Source of the DNA: an uncultured Kiritimatiellota bacterium
Lineage (GTDB): Bacteria > Verrucomicrobiota > Kiritimatiellia > RFP12 > DVOR01
Reading direction: 5' to 3'
Assembly (NCBI GenBank): GCA_944389945.1
Contig: CALXOF010000020.1
Coordinates: 1-36,393 of the forward strand
DNA: 36,393 bases
Each line of letters starts with the position of its first letter. The stretch's first letter is position 1. Positions 8,461-19,301 of the stretch are shown in pieces. The position numbers were made by a program, and so were the translations under genes. The notes under the pieces were generated by a model. That model was not told the DNA's origin. It searched no databases and saw only the letters and a program-made list of their open reading frames with translations.

Positions 8461-9693
8461 ATGAATCTGCGCAAGGCGTTCCTGCTCTTCCTCTGCGCCC
8501 TGCCGCTTCTGGCAGTCGGCGCGCCACGGAACATCATCGTCATGATTCCGGATGGATGCGCCACCGCCACGCTCACCGTCGCCCGCGAGGTCAAGGGCGC
8601 TCCCCTTGCCCTCGAGGGTGTCGTCTATGGCCTTGTCCAGACCCGCTCGGCGAACAGCGAGGTCACCGACTCCGCCGCCGCGGCCACCGCCATGTCCTGC
8701 GGCGCACTCACCTACAACGGCGCCATCTCCGTCGATGTCGACCGTCGGCCGATGCTCACCTTCGGGGAATGGGCCAAGGCCCAAAACAAGGCCGTAGGAA
8801 TCGTCACCACGGACATCATCACGGGCGCCACCCCTGCGGCCTTCTCCGCGCACGCCGAAAACCGTAACCAGACGGACGCCCTCATCGAGGGCCAAATCGG
8901 TTCCGGTATCGACCTCTTCCTCGGCGGCGGCAAAGAGTTGCTCACCCCGGAGCGCCGCGAGGCCCTCAAGGCCCGTGGCTATGCCCTGCCAGACAACGCC
9001 CAAGCGCTGGAGGCCGTCAAACAAGGCCCCGTCTTCGGACTCTTTGGGAAAAACCTCCTCACCCCCATGGTCGCCCGACGCAACGCCCCCTGCGCAGAGC
9101 CAACCCTCCGGGACATGTCCGCCAAGGCCCTCGAGCTCCTCAGCCAAGACCCTGACGGCTTCTTCCTGATGATTGAGGGCGCTCAAATCGACAAAGGCGC
9201 ACACGTGCACGACCTCGCTTGGTCCGTCCATGAATTATTGGCCTTCGATGACGCCGTTGCGCTCGTCCTCGACTGGGCCAAGGCCCACCCCGATACCGTC
9301 GTCCTCATCGCCCCAGACCACGAGACCGGCGGGCTCACCCTGCCCCGCGTCCCCAAAGAACGCCAAGGCCTCCGTGCCAAGCGCATCCGCTCCGCCACGC
9401 AGATTGGTGCCTACAAACCCGAGGCGCTCGACGTCTGCTACTCCACCGGCGACCACACCGCTGTCGATGTCTTCCTCGCCGGCAACACCCCGACCGTCCG
9501 CCCCTTCCGCAACTGCGACTTCCCCGTTGCACTCGCCGACCGCGATACAACCTATCTCCCTGAACTCACCGGAACGACCGTGGAAAAAAACGGCATCCGT
9601 TTCCTGATTACCCCAAACGGCACACGCCTTCGCGCCAACTACGACGCCATCTACATCCCCTCCACGCAAAAGTGGTACGCCCGCCAACTTTGA
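8461..9693 (+). CDS. Secreted alkaline phosphatase
   Basis: Metal-dependent phosphomonoesterase of the PhoA family, exported by a signal peptide (residues 1-20, basic start then Leu-rich core). Readable active-site elements are Asp31 in MIPDG, the nucleophile Ser71 in VTDSAAAATAM, GATPAAFSAHAENR, the metal Glu/Asp of EGAQIDKGAHVHD, the Asp-His of APDHETGG and the last metal His in STGDHTAVD. At 410 aa it is a compact member (E. coli PhoA is 471). It follows metK by 16 nt and is probably cotranscribed. I see no Pho-box-like operator. The specific substrate is unknown, so I leave the symbol empty. Confidence 0.9.
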   Translation: MNLRKAFLLFLCALPLLAVGAPRNIIVMIPDGCATATLTVAREVKGAPLALEGVVYGLVQTRSANSEVTDSAAAATAMSCGALTYNGAISVDVDRRPMLTFGEWAKAQNKAVGIVTTDIITGATPAAFSAHAENRNQTDALIEGQIGSGIDLFLGGGKELLTPERREALKARGYALPDNAQALEAVKQGPVFGLFGKNLLTPMVARRNAPCAEPTLRDMSAKALELLSQDPDGFFLMIEGAQIDKGAHVHDLAWSVHELLAFDDAVALVLDWAKAHPDTVVLIAPDHETGGLTLPRVPKERQGLRAKRIRSATQIGAYKPEALDVCYSTGDHTAVDVFLAGNTPTVRPFRNCDFPVALADRDTTYLPELTGTTVEKNGIRFLITPNGTRLRANYDAIYIPSTQKWYARQL

Positions 9694-9949
9694 TGTAGCG
9701 AACCCGATTCGTCCTTGAGTCTCCCAACGTGAGCCACGAGGACAACGTCTGACGCCACCATCCAATCAGCTAACGAGGAACGGACAAGCGGTCGTGTCTG
9801 GGAAAGTTCTCTCGTCGACCAACAGTGCGCCAAACTGTACCTATATAAATAAGGCCACTGTGAGACCGATTCCCCATGGTCAGTCATTCGATACAAACTC
9901 ATCTATTCTGTTGTCAAAGATCAGGCGTGGTTGCTTCATGACTGTTCCA

Positions 9950-10043
9950 CGCACCTTTGCCAAAGACCTGTCATTCGTCTTTTCTAAATCAATAGCAACC
10001 ACACTTTTTATAGTAAGATAGTCCATCACGAAGACCTGTCATT
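9950..10043 (-). repeat. 94-bp direct-repeat element, copy A (inverted)
   Basis: Read on the minus strand: AATGACAGGTCT, a variable 56-bp core containing TATCTT and TTGATTTAGA, and a second AATGACAGGTCT exactly 68 bp after the first, followed by TTGGCAAAGGTGCG. The two 12-mers lie at 10032-10043 and 9964-9975 on the plus map. It matches copies at 25284-25377 and 32961-33054 with identical spacing. Confidence 0.85.
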
Positions 10044-10122
10044 GGGTACTTCGCTCTCGCCTTCCGCTTCGCACCCTGTCGCTTTCCAGGGAACCCATCC
10101 GTCGCCCCGTAGGGGCGCTCTG

Positions 10123-10162
10123 TAGCCGTGGAAGGTTTGGCGCTTCGCGCCTGCACGCTCCG
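10123..10162 (+). repeat. REP-like palindromic element, copy 2
   Basis: TAGCCGTGGAAGGTTT, then the hairpin GGCGCTTCGCGCC, then TGCACGCTCCG. It is preceded by CCGTCGCCCCGTAGGGGCG, which recurs near 15843, so the element seems modular. Confidence 0.8.
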
Positions 10163-10209
10163 AGGTGGCACAAACCGCCCTAGGTTAGTTTTATATAATC
10201 TCAAAAAGT

Positions 10210-10239
10210 TTGCTGAATGACGTGAAGTTTTGCTAAAAT
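10210..10239 (+). promoter_or_regulatory. rpoD promoter
   Basis: A TTGCTG-like -35 (10210-10215), an 18-bp spacer, then TGC plus TAAAAT (10231-10239), an extended -10. It would start transcription near 10246, giving a leader of about 60 nt. Confidence 0.6.
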
Positions 10240-10249
10240 TATAGGCAAT

Positions 10250-10268
10250 TTATCACGTCTTGTGATAA
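10250..10268 (+). promoter_or_regulatory. Operator-like inverted repeat in the rpoD leader
   Basis: TTATCAC, five bases, GTGATAA: a perfect 7-bp inverted repeat placed about +5 to +23 relative to the predicted start. The position suits a repressor operator, or a 5' hairpin in the mRNA. The choice between the two is open. Confidence 0.5.
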
Positions 10269-10305
10269 CACCAACCGAAAACCCCAAGGGAGCGTCTTTC
10301 AACCC

Positions 10306-12729
<2,424 letters not shown>

Positions 12730-12769
12730 GCGCCCACCCCAGACCAAGACAGAAAGACCCCCAGACACC

Positions 12770-13096
12770 ATGAGCATCCTCTCCCCCTTGCTCGCCCTCT
12801 TCGGCATCCGCAAGAAGACCCCCACCGGGCCCCAGGAGCGCATCGAGATTTACGTCGGCAACCTCAGCTATGACATGACCGACGAGCAGCTCGAAAAGGC
12901 CTTCGCCAAATACGGCACCGTCCGCCGTGCCCGCGTCATCACCAACCGTTTCAACCACAAGAGCAAAGGCTTCGGCTTCGTCGAGATGGTTTACCGTGTC
13001 GAGGCCGAAAAGGCCATCAAGGCCCTCCACGACAAGACCGTCATGGGTCGCAAACTCCGCGTCAACGAGGCCCGCAACGGCAAGCCCCGCCGCTAA
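12770..13096 (+). CDS. Small RRM RNA-binding protein
   Basis: A 108-aa protein with one RNA recognition motif. The RNP2 hexamer IYVGNL is near residues 26-31 and RNP1 reads KGFGFVEM near 66-73, with the usual beta-alpha-beta layout between. Two basic patches follow (MGRKLRVNEARNGKPRR). The first 20 residues are hydrophobic, then a KK pair. Bacterial RRM proteins of this size occur in cyanobacteria, Bacteroidetes and the PVC group, and bind RNA, often in stress or cold responses; the target here is unknown. I chose ATG 12770 because the domain starts soon after it; longer frames upstream are shadows of rpoD. It lies 40 nt after rpoD and 30 nt before glgP. Confidence 0.88.
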   Translation: MSILSPLLALFGIRKKTPTGPQERIEIYVGNLSYDMTDEQLEKAFAKYGTVRRARVITNRFNHKSKGFGFVEMVYRVEAEKAIKALHDKTVMGRKLRVNEARNGKPRR

Positions 13097-13126
13097 CCCC
13101 ACCTTCATCCCCCAAGGAGACTCACC

Positions 13127-15631
13127 ATGAGCACGTCCACCAAGACCAAGGACAAAACCACCGAAAAGGTCGTCCTGCCCGGCAACCACCCCTCCGCTGA
13201 GTTCACCGCCGAGGGCCTCGCCCAGGACTTCCTCTGGAACATGCGCTTCTCCCTCGCCAAGAGCGGCGACCGAGCCACCGAACGCGACTGCTACAAAGCC
13301 CTCGCCTATGCCGTGCGCGACCGCATCGTCGACCGCTGGATGGCCACCCAAGACGCCTACCGCGCCGCCAAGGTCCGCCGCGTCTACTACCTCTCCCTCG
13401 AATTCCTCATCGGCCGCCTCCTCGGCAACAACGTCATCAACCTCGGCCTCGAGCAGCAATGCCGCGAAGCCATGGACTCCCTCGGCCTGGACTGGAACCG
13501 CCTCCGCGACTACGAGATGGACGCCGGCCTCGGCAACGGTGGCCTCGGCCGCCTCGCCGCCTGCTTCATGGACTCCCTCGCCACCCTCGACCTTCCCGCC
13601 ACCGGCTACGGCCTGCGCTATGACTACGGCATCTTCCGCCAGCGCATCGTCAATGGCGAGCAGCGCGAAGAGCCCGACAACTGGCTGAAATACGGCTACC
13701 CCTGGGAAATCCAGCGCCCCGAATACGCCTGCCTCATCGGCTTCGGCGGACACGTCGAGCACTACACCGGCCGCACCGGCCGCGACGAATGGGTCTGGGT
13801 CCCCGCCCAGCAGGTTCAGGCCGTCCCCTACGACCTCCCCATCGTCGGCTACCAGGGCAAGACCGTCTCCACCCTCCGCCTCTGGAGCGCCAAGGCCACC
13901 AACGAATTCTCCCTCGATGAATTCAACCGCGGCGACTACGTCGAGGCCGTCGAGAGCAAGGTCCTCGCCGAGAACCTCACCAAGGTCCTCTACCCCAACG
14001 ACTCCACCACCGCCGGCAAAGAGCTCCGCCTCCGCCAGCAATACCTCTTCGTCGCCGCCTCCGTCCACGACATCCTCCGCCGCTTCCGCGAGGAAGGCCA
14101 CGAATGGCGCCACCTCCCCAAATACGTCTTCATCCAGCTCAACGACACCCACCCCACCCTCGTCATCCCCGAGCTCATGCGCATCCTCGTGGACGTCGAA
14201 GGCCTCACCTGGGACGACGCCTGGACCTACGTCCGCGCCTGCACCGGCTACACCAACCACACTGTCCTCCCCGAAGCCCTCGAAAAGTGGCCCGTGCCCC
14301 TCATGGAGCGCGTCCTCCCCCGCCACATGCAGATCATCTACGAGATCAACGCACGCTTCCTCCAGCAGGTCGCCACCCTCTTCCCCGGAGACGTCGCCCG
14401 CCTCGCCCGCATGAGCCTCATCGACGAGAGCGGCGACAAGTTCGTCCGCATGGCCAACCTCTGCCTCGTCGGCACCTCCGCCGTCAACGGCGTCGCCGCC
14501 CTCCACACCGAGATCCTCAAGAAGACCATCTTCAAGGACTTCTATGAGATCATGCCCACCCACTTCTCCAACAAGACCAACGGCATCACCCAGCGCCGCT
14601 GGCTCCTCAAGGCCAACCCCCGCCTCGCCGCCCTCATCACCGAGACCATCGGCGACGGCTGGGTCACCGACCTCAGCCAGCTCTCCAAGCTCAAAGCCAA
14701 GGTCAACGACAAAGCCTTCCTCAAGCGCTTCGCCGAAATCAAACGCGCCAACAAGGAAATCCTCGCCAACACCATCTTCAACACCCTTGGCTTCCAGGTT
14801 TCCCCCGACGCCATCTTCGACGTCCAGGTCAAGCGCCTCCACGAATACAAGCGCCAGCTCCTCCTCGTCCTCTACATCATCATCCTCTTCAATCGCCTGA
14901 TTGAAAAGCCCGACCTCGACGTCTACCCCCGCGTCTTCGTCTTCGGTGCCAAAGCCGCCCCCGGATACTGGGTCGCCAAGCTCATCATCCGCCTCATCCA
15001 CGGCGTCGCCAGCGTCGTCAACTCCCACCCCCTCGTCAAGGGCCGCATCGCCGTCGCCTTCCTCCCCGACTACCGCGTCTCCCTCGCCGAGAAAATCATC
15101 CCCGCCGCCGACGTCTCCGAGCAAATCTCCCTCGCCGGCACCGAGGCCTCCGGCACCGGCAACATGAAACTCATGCTCAACGGCGCCATCACCCTCGGCA
15201 CCCTCGACGGCGCAAACGTCGAAATCGCCCAGGAAGTCGGCGACGACAACATCGTCATCTTCGGCCTCAAAACCGAAGAAGTCGCCAAGCTCCGCCCCAC
15301 CTACAACTCCAAGGCCATCTACGAGAGCAACCCCGAGATCAAGCGCGCACTCGACATGATCCGCCGCAACGTCTTCTCCCTCATGGCCCCCGGAATCTTC
15401 GAGCCCCTCCTCCAGAACCTCCTGGACTACAACGACTACTACATGCTCCTCAAAGACCTGCCAGACTACATCAAGGCCCAAGACCGCGTCGAAGCCCTCT
15501 ACCGCGACCAGACCGCCTGGAACAAAGCCTCCCTGATGAACGTCGCCTCCGCCGGCAAATTCTCCAGCGACCGCACCATCCGCGAATACGCCGAAGACAT
15601 CTGGCACCTCCCCTCCTTCCAGGTCAAGTAA
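13127..15631 (+). CDS. glgP: Glycogen/alpha-glucan phosphorylase
   Basis: Releases glucose 1-phosphate from alpha-1,4-glucans in the cytosol, using pyridoxal phosphate. The 834-aa length fits the family. Motifs include YYLSLEFLIGR, the glycine-rich DAGLGNGGLGRLAACFMDSLAT, GYGLRYDYGIF, QLNDTHPTL, TNHTVLPEALEKWPV, VKRLHEYKRQLL, and the PLP-lysine block EASGTGNMKLMLNGA (Lys near 680). AAGGAG (13114-13119) precedes the ATG. A strong rho-independent terminator begins 23 nt after the stop, so this is the last gene of the rpoD unit. It implies glycogen storage, but no synthesis genes are in the window. Confidence 0.97.
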   Translation: MSTSTKTKDKTTEKVVLPGNHPSAEFTAEGLAQDFLWNMRFSLAKSGDRATERDCYKALAYAVRDRIVDRWMATQDAYRAAKVRRVYYLSLEFLIGRLLGNNVINLGLEQQCREAMDSLGLDWNRLRDYEMDAGLGNGGLGRLAACFMDSLATLDLPATGYGLRYDYGIFRQRIVNGEQREEPDNWLKYGYPWEIQRPEYACLIGFGGHVEHYTGRTGRDEWVWVPAQQVQAVPYDLPIVGYQGKTVSTLRLWSAKATNEFSLDEFNRGDYVEAVESKVLAENLTKVLYPNDSTTAGKELRLRQQYLFVAASVHDILRRFREEGHEWRHLPKYVFIQLNDTHPTLVIPELMRILVDVEGLTWDDAWTYVRACTGYTNHTVLPEALEKWPVPLMERVLPRHMQIIYEINARFLQQVATLFPGDVARLARMSLIDESGDKFVRMANLCLVGTSAVNGVAALHTEILKKTIFKDFYEIMPTHFSNKTNGITQRRWLLKANPRLAALITETIGDGWVTDLSQLSKLKAKVNDKAFLKRFAEIKRANKEILANTIFNTLGFQVSPDAIFDVQVKRLHEYKRQLLLVLYIIILFNRLIEKPDLDVYPRVFVFGAKAAPGYWVAKLIIRLIHGVASVVNSHPLVKGRIAVAFLPDYRVSLAEKIIPAADVSEQISLAGTEASGTGNMKLMLNGAITLGTLDGANVEIAQEVGDDNIVIFGLKTEEVAKLRPTYNSKAIYESNPEIKRALDMIRRNVFSLMAPGIFEPLLQNLLDYNDYYMLLKDLPDYIKAQDRVEALYRDQTAWNKASLMNVASAGKFSSDRTIREYAEDIWHLPSFQVK

Positions 15632-15654
15632 GGCACCCCCACCCCTCCAAAAAA

Positions 15655-15682
15655 GGCCCCCCACCCGGGGGGCCTTTTTTTT
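15655..15682 (+). terminator. Rho-independent terminator after glgP
   Basis: Perfect 8-bp stem GGCCCCCC / GGGGGGCC with an ACCC loop, then eight T residues. A run of A residues precedes the stem, so it could act in both directions. Confidence 0.93.
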
Positions 15683-15697
15683 GCACCCCGATGAAGA

Positions 15698-15753
15698 AAC
15701 CGCAGATTGAGCAGATTTGGTGCAGATTAAGGGCGTGCTATCGCACGCAGGAC
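15698..15753 (+). repeat. GCAGATT-box repeat with GCGTGC hairpin, copy 1
   Basis: Three GCAGATT boxes followed by AAGG and the hairpin GCGTGC-TATC-GCACGC (15733-15748), then AGGAC. Inverted relatives lie at 25485-25535 and 25905-25958. The loop differs (TATC versus GGTA) while the stem is kept in the full copies. Confidence 0.75.
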
Positions 15754-15920
15754 ACTCAAATGGAAGTTTAGAAGCTTGGAGGCTTGGAAGTTTGGTTGTC
15801 TCCAATCGAGCAATCAGCAGGGCACGCTATGCCCTTCGCTCCTCCGTCGCCCCGCAGGGGCGTTCCTGCATCTCCTGCACCTCCTGAACGCGCCGCCTTC
15901 CACCCAGCTAATCAGCCCAT

Positions 15921-15952
15921 GCAGGCGCAAAGCGCCAAACCTTCCACGGCTA
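15921..15952 (-). repeat. REP-like palindromic element, copy 3 (inverted)
   Basis: On the minus strand: TAGCCGTGGAAGGTTTGGCG, then the mirrored GC-rich arm and CTGC. Same family as 7107-7144, 10123-10162 and 25822-25859. Confidence 0.78.
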
Positions 15953-15994
15953 TCAGCTAATCAGCAGGGCGCTCCGCCGGAGTGCCCTTTCTGG

Positions 15995-16078
15995 ACCCCT
16001 AAGGGTTTCGACCCGGACCACTATAGGGTCTCGCCCCCGACCACTATAGTGGTTGACCTCCGACCACTATAGGGTCTC
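15995..16078 (+). repeat. 23-bp tandem (iteron-like) array
   Basis: ACCACTATAGGGTCTC starts at 16017 and 16063. Between them, at 16040, lies ACCACTATAGTGGT, a perfect 14-bp palindrome. The starts are exactly 23 bp apart. A degenerate unit (ACCCCTAAGGGTTTC) begins at 15995. The array ends about 85 bp before the -35 of the defence operon, so it may be an operator or a simple satellite. Confidence 0.75.
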
Positions 16079-16164
16079 AGAACGTCCCCTTAAAGGTTTC
16101 TCCAAAACCCCTTTCGTAGACCCTCTGTGAAGCCTCTTTTAGAACCGAGAAAACTTACCGAAAG

Positions 16165-16193
16165 ATGACAAGTTCATGATAATGTGTTACAAT
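16165..16193 (+). promoter_or_regulatory. Promoter of the coiled-coil/McrBC-like operon
   Basis: ATGACA (-35), a 17-bp spacer ending in TGT, and TACAAT (-10, 16188-16193). It lies 39 bp before the first ATG. It is the only promoter here with both a fair -35 and an extended -10. Confidence 0.65.
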
Positions 16194-16232
16194 GCTCCAC
16201 AATGGTTTCCTAAGTAAGGATCGGAGCAGAAA

Positions 16233-17363
16233 ATGTCGTCGCGTACGTGGCTTGCCGTTGTCGTGTTCGTTTTTATGGCCGTTTTGACCGTTGTCAGCTT
16301 GGTCTGTTGCGGTATGGCCATGTCCCGCAGTTTCGCCTATGAGGCTGACATCCGCAACAACGAACAACGCCTGAATGACATCCAACAAGCCGTTGAGCAG
16401 AAACAAAGCCAAAACAAGGCCCAGGCCCAGCGCTACCTTGACGACCAAAAGCAATACCAAGCGCACTTGGACAAAATAGCTACCCATCTGCAAGAGCAAA
16501 CGCAACGTCGCTCAGATCTGGAGAAAAATCTCCCAGACCTTCAAGCAGAGTTCATCACATTGACGAATCAAATCAATACTCTGAAAGAGCAAAAGCAAAA
16601 CCTCGAACAAGAACTCCAACAAGTGGAGGCGGCCAAGCGCGAGTTGTCCGAGTTGTCCACGAAAATTACCACGGCGAAAAACGTGGAAAAGTCTTTGACG
16701 CAGTCCATCGACACATTAAACAAGCAATTGGTAAAAATTTCCGGTCAGAAAGATGAGGCAATCTTGGCTCGTGATACGGCAGAGCGAGAATGTGGAGAAA
16801 AACAGGCAGAGCTTGAAGCCAGAAAAAATGAATTGGCAAAGATTGCCGATAACCGCACGTCTCTTATTAAAGAACGTGACACGATTCTGAGTGAAGTCAC
16901 AAACTTAAGAAGTGAAAAACAGGCTATTGGGAATTTGACTGAACAACGGGATGCTCTTGAAAATGAAATCGCAAGACTAAAAGCAGATGAAAAGAGACTT
17001 TCAGCTACGAAAGATGAACTCAAACAAGTAGAAGACCAGTTAACCAAGGTGAGAACAGATTATGCTCAGGTAATTCAAGATTACAACGAGGCCAAAGCAA
17101 AGCAAGGAACAGTGCAAGGAGAAATTGCTGAACTAGAGACTTTGCGTATTGAGGCGGAAGAGAAGCTGAAGTATGCTCAACAGCAGGAGAAAGGTGCTCG
17201 AGACAGTCTTAATCAGGTCAAAGGTCAAGTCTCTGCCGCCCATAACGCACAGAAAGAATTAACTGACTTGCTCCGCCAAATCAATGAAGCTCAAAATGAA
17301 TTACGTCGTATAAAGACTTCGGGGGCTTCACAAAGTGAAGCCCAAAACGAGCAACAACAGTAA
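16233..17363 (+). CDS. Membrane-anchored coiled-coil protein of a McrBC-like defence operon
   Basis: A 376-aa protein with one N-terminal transmembrane helix (about residues 7-31) followed by roughly 320 residues of nearly unbroken coiled coil rich in Glu, Lys, Gln and Leu. It has no enzymatic motif and a hydrophilic Gln/Ser tail. The start at 16233 follows TAAGGA (16215-16220). Codons are AT-richer than in the flanking housekeeping genes, suggesting acquisition by transfer. The next gene, 18 nt downstream, has the same plan (membrane helix then coiled coil) before its ATPase domain, so the two may pair through their coils at the inner membrane. By position it could correspond to the accessory membrane/coiled-coil factor of type I CoCoNuT systems, but I cannot assign the published name with certainty. 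Confidence 0.7.
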   Translation: MSSRTWLAVVVFVFMAVLTVVSLVCCGMAMSRSFAYEADIRNNEQRLNDIQQAVEQKQSQNKAQAQRYLDDQKQYQAHLDKIATHLQEQTQRRSDLEKNLPDLQAEFITLTNQINTLKEQKQNLEQELQQVEAAKRELSELSTKITTAKNVEKSLTQSIDTLNKQLVKISGQKDEAILARDTAERECGEKQAELEARKNELAKIADNRTSLIKERDTILSEVTNLRSEKQAIGNLTEQRDALENEIARLKADEKRLSATKDELKQVEDQLTKVRTDYAQVIQDYNEAKAKQGTVQGEIAELETLRIEAEEKLKYAQQQEKGARDSLNQVKGQVSAAHNAQKELTDLLRQINEAQNELRRIKTSGASQSEAQNEQQQ

Positions 17364-17381
17364 GGTAAAAGGAGCATAAAA

Positions 17382-19298
17382 ATGATTGCACAGATTAGCT
17401 TCCTACCATTGACCGGATGGGCTCTCGTCGGCACCTTCGCCTTGATTATTGTCTTAGCATTGGCGTGTTTCTTCTTCATCAAGGGGTTAATAGACCTACG
17501 CCTGGCCAAGAAACTCTCCCCGATGGAGAAGACGCTAGAGCAACTGGAAGCAGAAATTCAGGCAAAAAAGGAAGAATTGTCTGCACGAATCAGTGAGTTG
17601 ACCAATGCGGATAAGGCTGTTGCAGAAGCCAATGAAGCGAGAGAGTTCCTCAAGAAGTATGCCTCTGAATTTGCTTCTAAACAAGCCCAATTGGCGACAA
17701 TTGAGACGAATCTCAAGGCGACCGAGACTCGTTTTAAAGAAGCATCCGTAAAATGCGGAGAGCTTGAAAACAAATTAAACGCACTGCATGACGAAATTGG
17801 CAAATTGGATGCCCAACGCATCGCTCTGCAAAAAGACTGCTCAGTGTTGGAAACGGATAAAACACGCTTGAGTGGAGAGATTGAAAATCTACGCCGTGAA
17901 ATCCCAGAACTTGAGACCAAACGTAAAGCGCTCCTTGAGGAAGTCGCAGACTTGGAAGTAAAGGCGGAGCGTGTTAAAGAATTACGCAAGGAGGTCCTTG
18001 AGTTAGAGACGAAAGTCGCCACGCTTAAAACTATCATTGAAGAATTGGAAAAGGTTAAAGTAAAATTGACCGTAGAGGTGGGCAAACTTAAAGCCGACAT
18101 CGAGAGCCTTAAGCCAGAGAACGTGTGGGAAGATTTGCACACACCAGTCATTACGGAAGCCAAACGCCAGATTCCGGCAAAGGCAATAAATGAACTCAAT
18201 TGGCTCACAGAATTTAACAACTTGCTGAGGACTCACGGCTTCCACTTCCCAGAGCGAACGTTGCGGGCATTCCATACAGGGTTAAAATGTGGAGAAATGA
18301 CCCCAATTGTAGTGTTGGCCGGTATTTCCGGGACGGGCAAGAGTCTGTTACCGGAGCTTTACGCAGCGGCAGCCGGAATGAACTTCCTCTCGGTTCCTGT
18401 ACAACCGCGTTGGGACGGTCCGCAGGACGTATTGGGTTTCTACAACTACATGGAGGGACGGTATAAGGCAACGGAATTGGCACGTTTCCTTTGGCAGGCA
18501 GACCGGTGGAACAACAAAGACAAGGCGACGGCGTTCTCGCCCGACTCGTTAAACATCGTGCTGTTGGACGAGATGAACCTCGCTCGCGTGGAATATTACT
18601 TTGCAGACTTCTTGAGCAAGCTAGAACAACGTCGAGGGAAAGACCTAAACGACCCAGAGCAACGCAAAGCTGTCGAACTCTTCCTAGAGTGTGGCGCAGG
18701 TCTTGGCGGCCAAAATCTATGCGTAGGTACCAATACCTTCTTCATCGGAACAATGAACGAGGATGAGACCACGCAGATGCTATCGGACAAGGTCATCGAC
18801 CGGAGCAACCTGCTGCGTTTCGGGCGGCCGGATGACATGCAGGAGGCGCGCCCGGACAAGGGAGCTTTCCTTGAGGCGTGCGCCGGCCGCGCCAAAGTCA
18901 CGCTCCCACTGTGGAAAGCATGGTCCCAGCCGAAAGCCGTGCCCCAACAGGAGTACCAGAAGCTGCTGAAGGTCCTGAACGATGCGCTTGACAACGTGGG
19001 TCGTCCGTTCGCCTATCGCGTGCAGCAGTCCGTGGATGCCTACATGGCGGCCTACCCGGATCCGAACGATTGGCGGAAGGCCTTCGCCGATCAAATCGAG
19101 ATGAAGGTGTTGCCGAAGCTGAACGGCTTGGAAATCGCCTCCTCGCCCAAGTTCACCGAGACGGCAGGCGTAATCCAGAAAATCATCGACGGGCTTGGGG
19201 ATGAGGATTTGAAAAAGGAGTTCGATCAGGCAAGCAACACGGACAACACCTTTTTCCGTTGGCGTGGCGTCATGCGGAAGGTAACCTCCAAAAAATAA
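17382..19298 (+). CDS. Membrane-anchored coiled-coil McrB-like AAA+ GTPase (CoCoNuT CnuB-like)
   Basis: A 638-aa protein with an N-terminal transmembrane helix (about 10-35), a long coiled coil (about 45-260), and a C-terminal McrB-family AAA+ domain. Walker A reads GISGTGKS near residue 313 and is followed by the McrB-typical PRWDGPQDVLGFYNY. Walker B is VLLDEMNLARVEYYF near 392. The family signature GTMNEDETTQMLSDKVIDRS with the arginine region is near 455. McrB proteins are GTP-dependent motors that load a McrC nuclease. Here the usual N-terminal DNA-reading domain is replaced by membrane anchor and coil, the hallmark of CoCoNuTs. AAAAGGAGC precedes the start. The coil half is AT-rich and the AAA+ half GC-richer, a mosaic composition. 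The McrC-like gene starts 3 nt after the stop. Confidence 0.85.
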   Translation: MIAQISFLPLTGWALVGTFALIIVLALACFFFIKGLIDLRLAKKLSPMEKTLEQLEAEIQAKKEELSARISELTNADKAVAEANEAREFLKKYASEFASKQAQLATIETNLKATETRFKEASVKCGELENKLNALHDEIGKLDAQRIALQKDCSVLETDKTRLSGEIENLRREIPELETKRKALLEEVADLEVKAERVKELRKEVLELETKVATLKTIIEELEKVKVKLTVEVGKLKADIESLKPENVWEDLHTPVITEAKRQIPAKAINELNWLTEFNNLLRTHGFHFPERTLRAFHTGLKCGEMTPIVVLAGISGTGKSLLPELYAAAAGMNFLSVPVQPRWDGPQDVLGFYNYMEGRYKATELARFLWQADRWNNKDKATAFSPDSLNIVLLDEMNLARVEYYFADFLSKLEQRRGKDLNDPEQRKAVELFLECGAGLGGQNLCVGTNTFFIGTMNEDETTQMLSDKVIDRSNLLRFGRPDDMQEARPDKGAFLEACAGRAKVTLPLWKAWSQPKAVPQQEYQKLLKVLNDALDNVGRPFAYRVQQSVDAYMAAYPDPNDWRKAFADQIEMKVLPKLNGLEIASSPKFTETAGVIQKIIDGLGDEDLKKEFDQASNTDNTFFRWRGVMRKVTSKK

Positions 19299-19301
19299 GC
19301 G

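Larger units (their letters stand above)
9694..10305. other. Repeat-bearing intergenic region between phosphatase and rpoD
   Basis: No convincing gene over 612 bp. It contains one inverted copy of the 94-bp direct-repeat element (9950-10043), a REP-like copy (10123-10162), and the rpoD promoter and operator-like repeat near the right end. A 48-codon minus-strand mini-frame (10026 to 9880) runs through the 94-bp element. The first 250 bp hold nothing I can name, and no hairpin terminator follows the phosphatase gene. Confidence 0.6.
15683..16232. other. Repeat-dense intergenic region before the defence operon
   Basis: No convincing gene. It holds a GCAGATT box repeat (15698-15753), a GGAAGTTT/GGAGGCTT simple-repeat stretch (about 15761-15794), an inverted REP-like copy (15921-15952), a 23-bp tandem array (15995-16078) and a promoter (16165-16193). 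The mixture of short repeats also seen at 25255-26096 brackets the accessory operon on both sides. Confidence 0.7.

Noticed and set aside
15995..16078. CRISPR array
   Set aside because: The 23-bp units are directly tandem with no unique spacers, and no cas gene is present.
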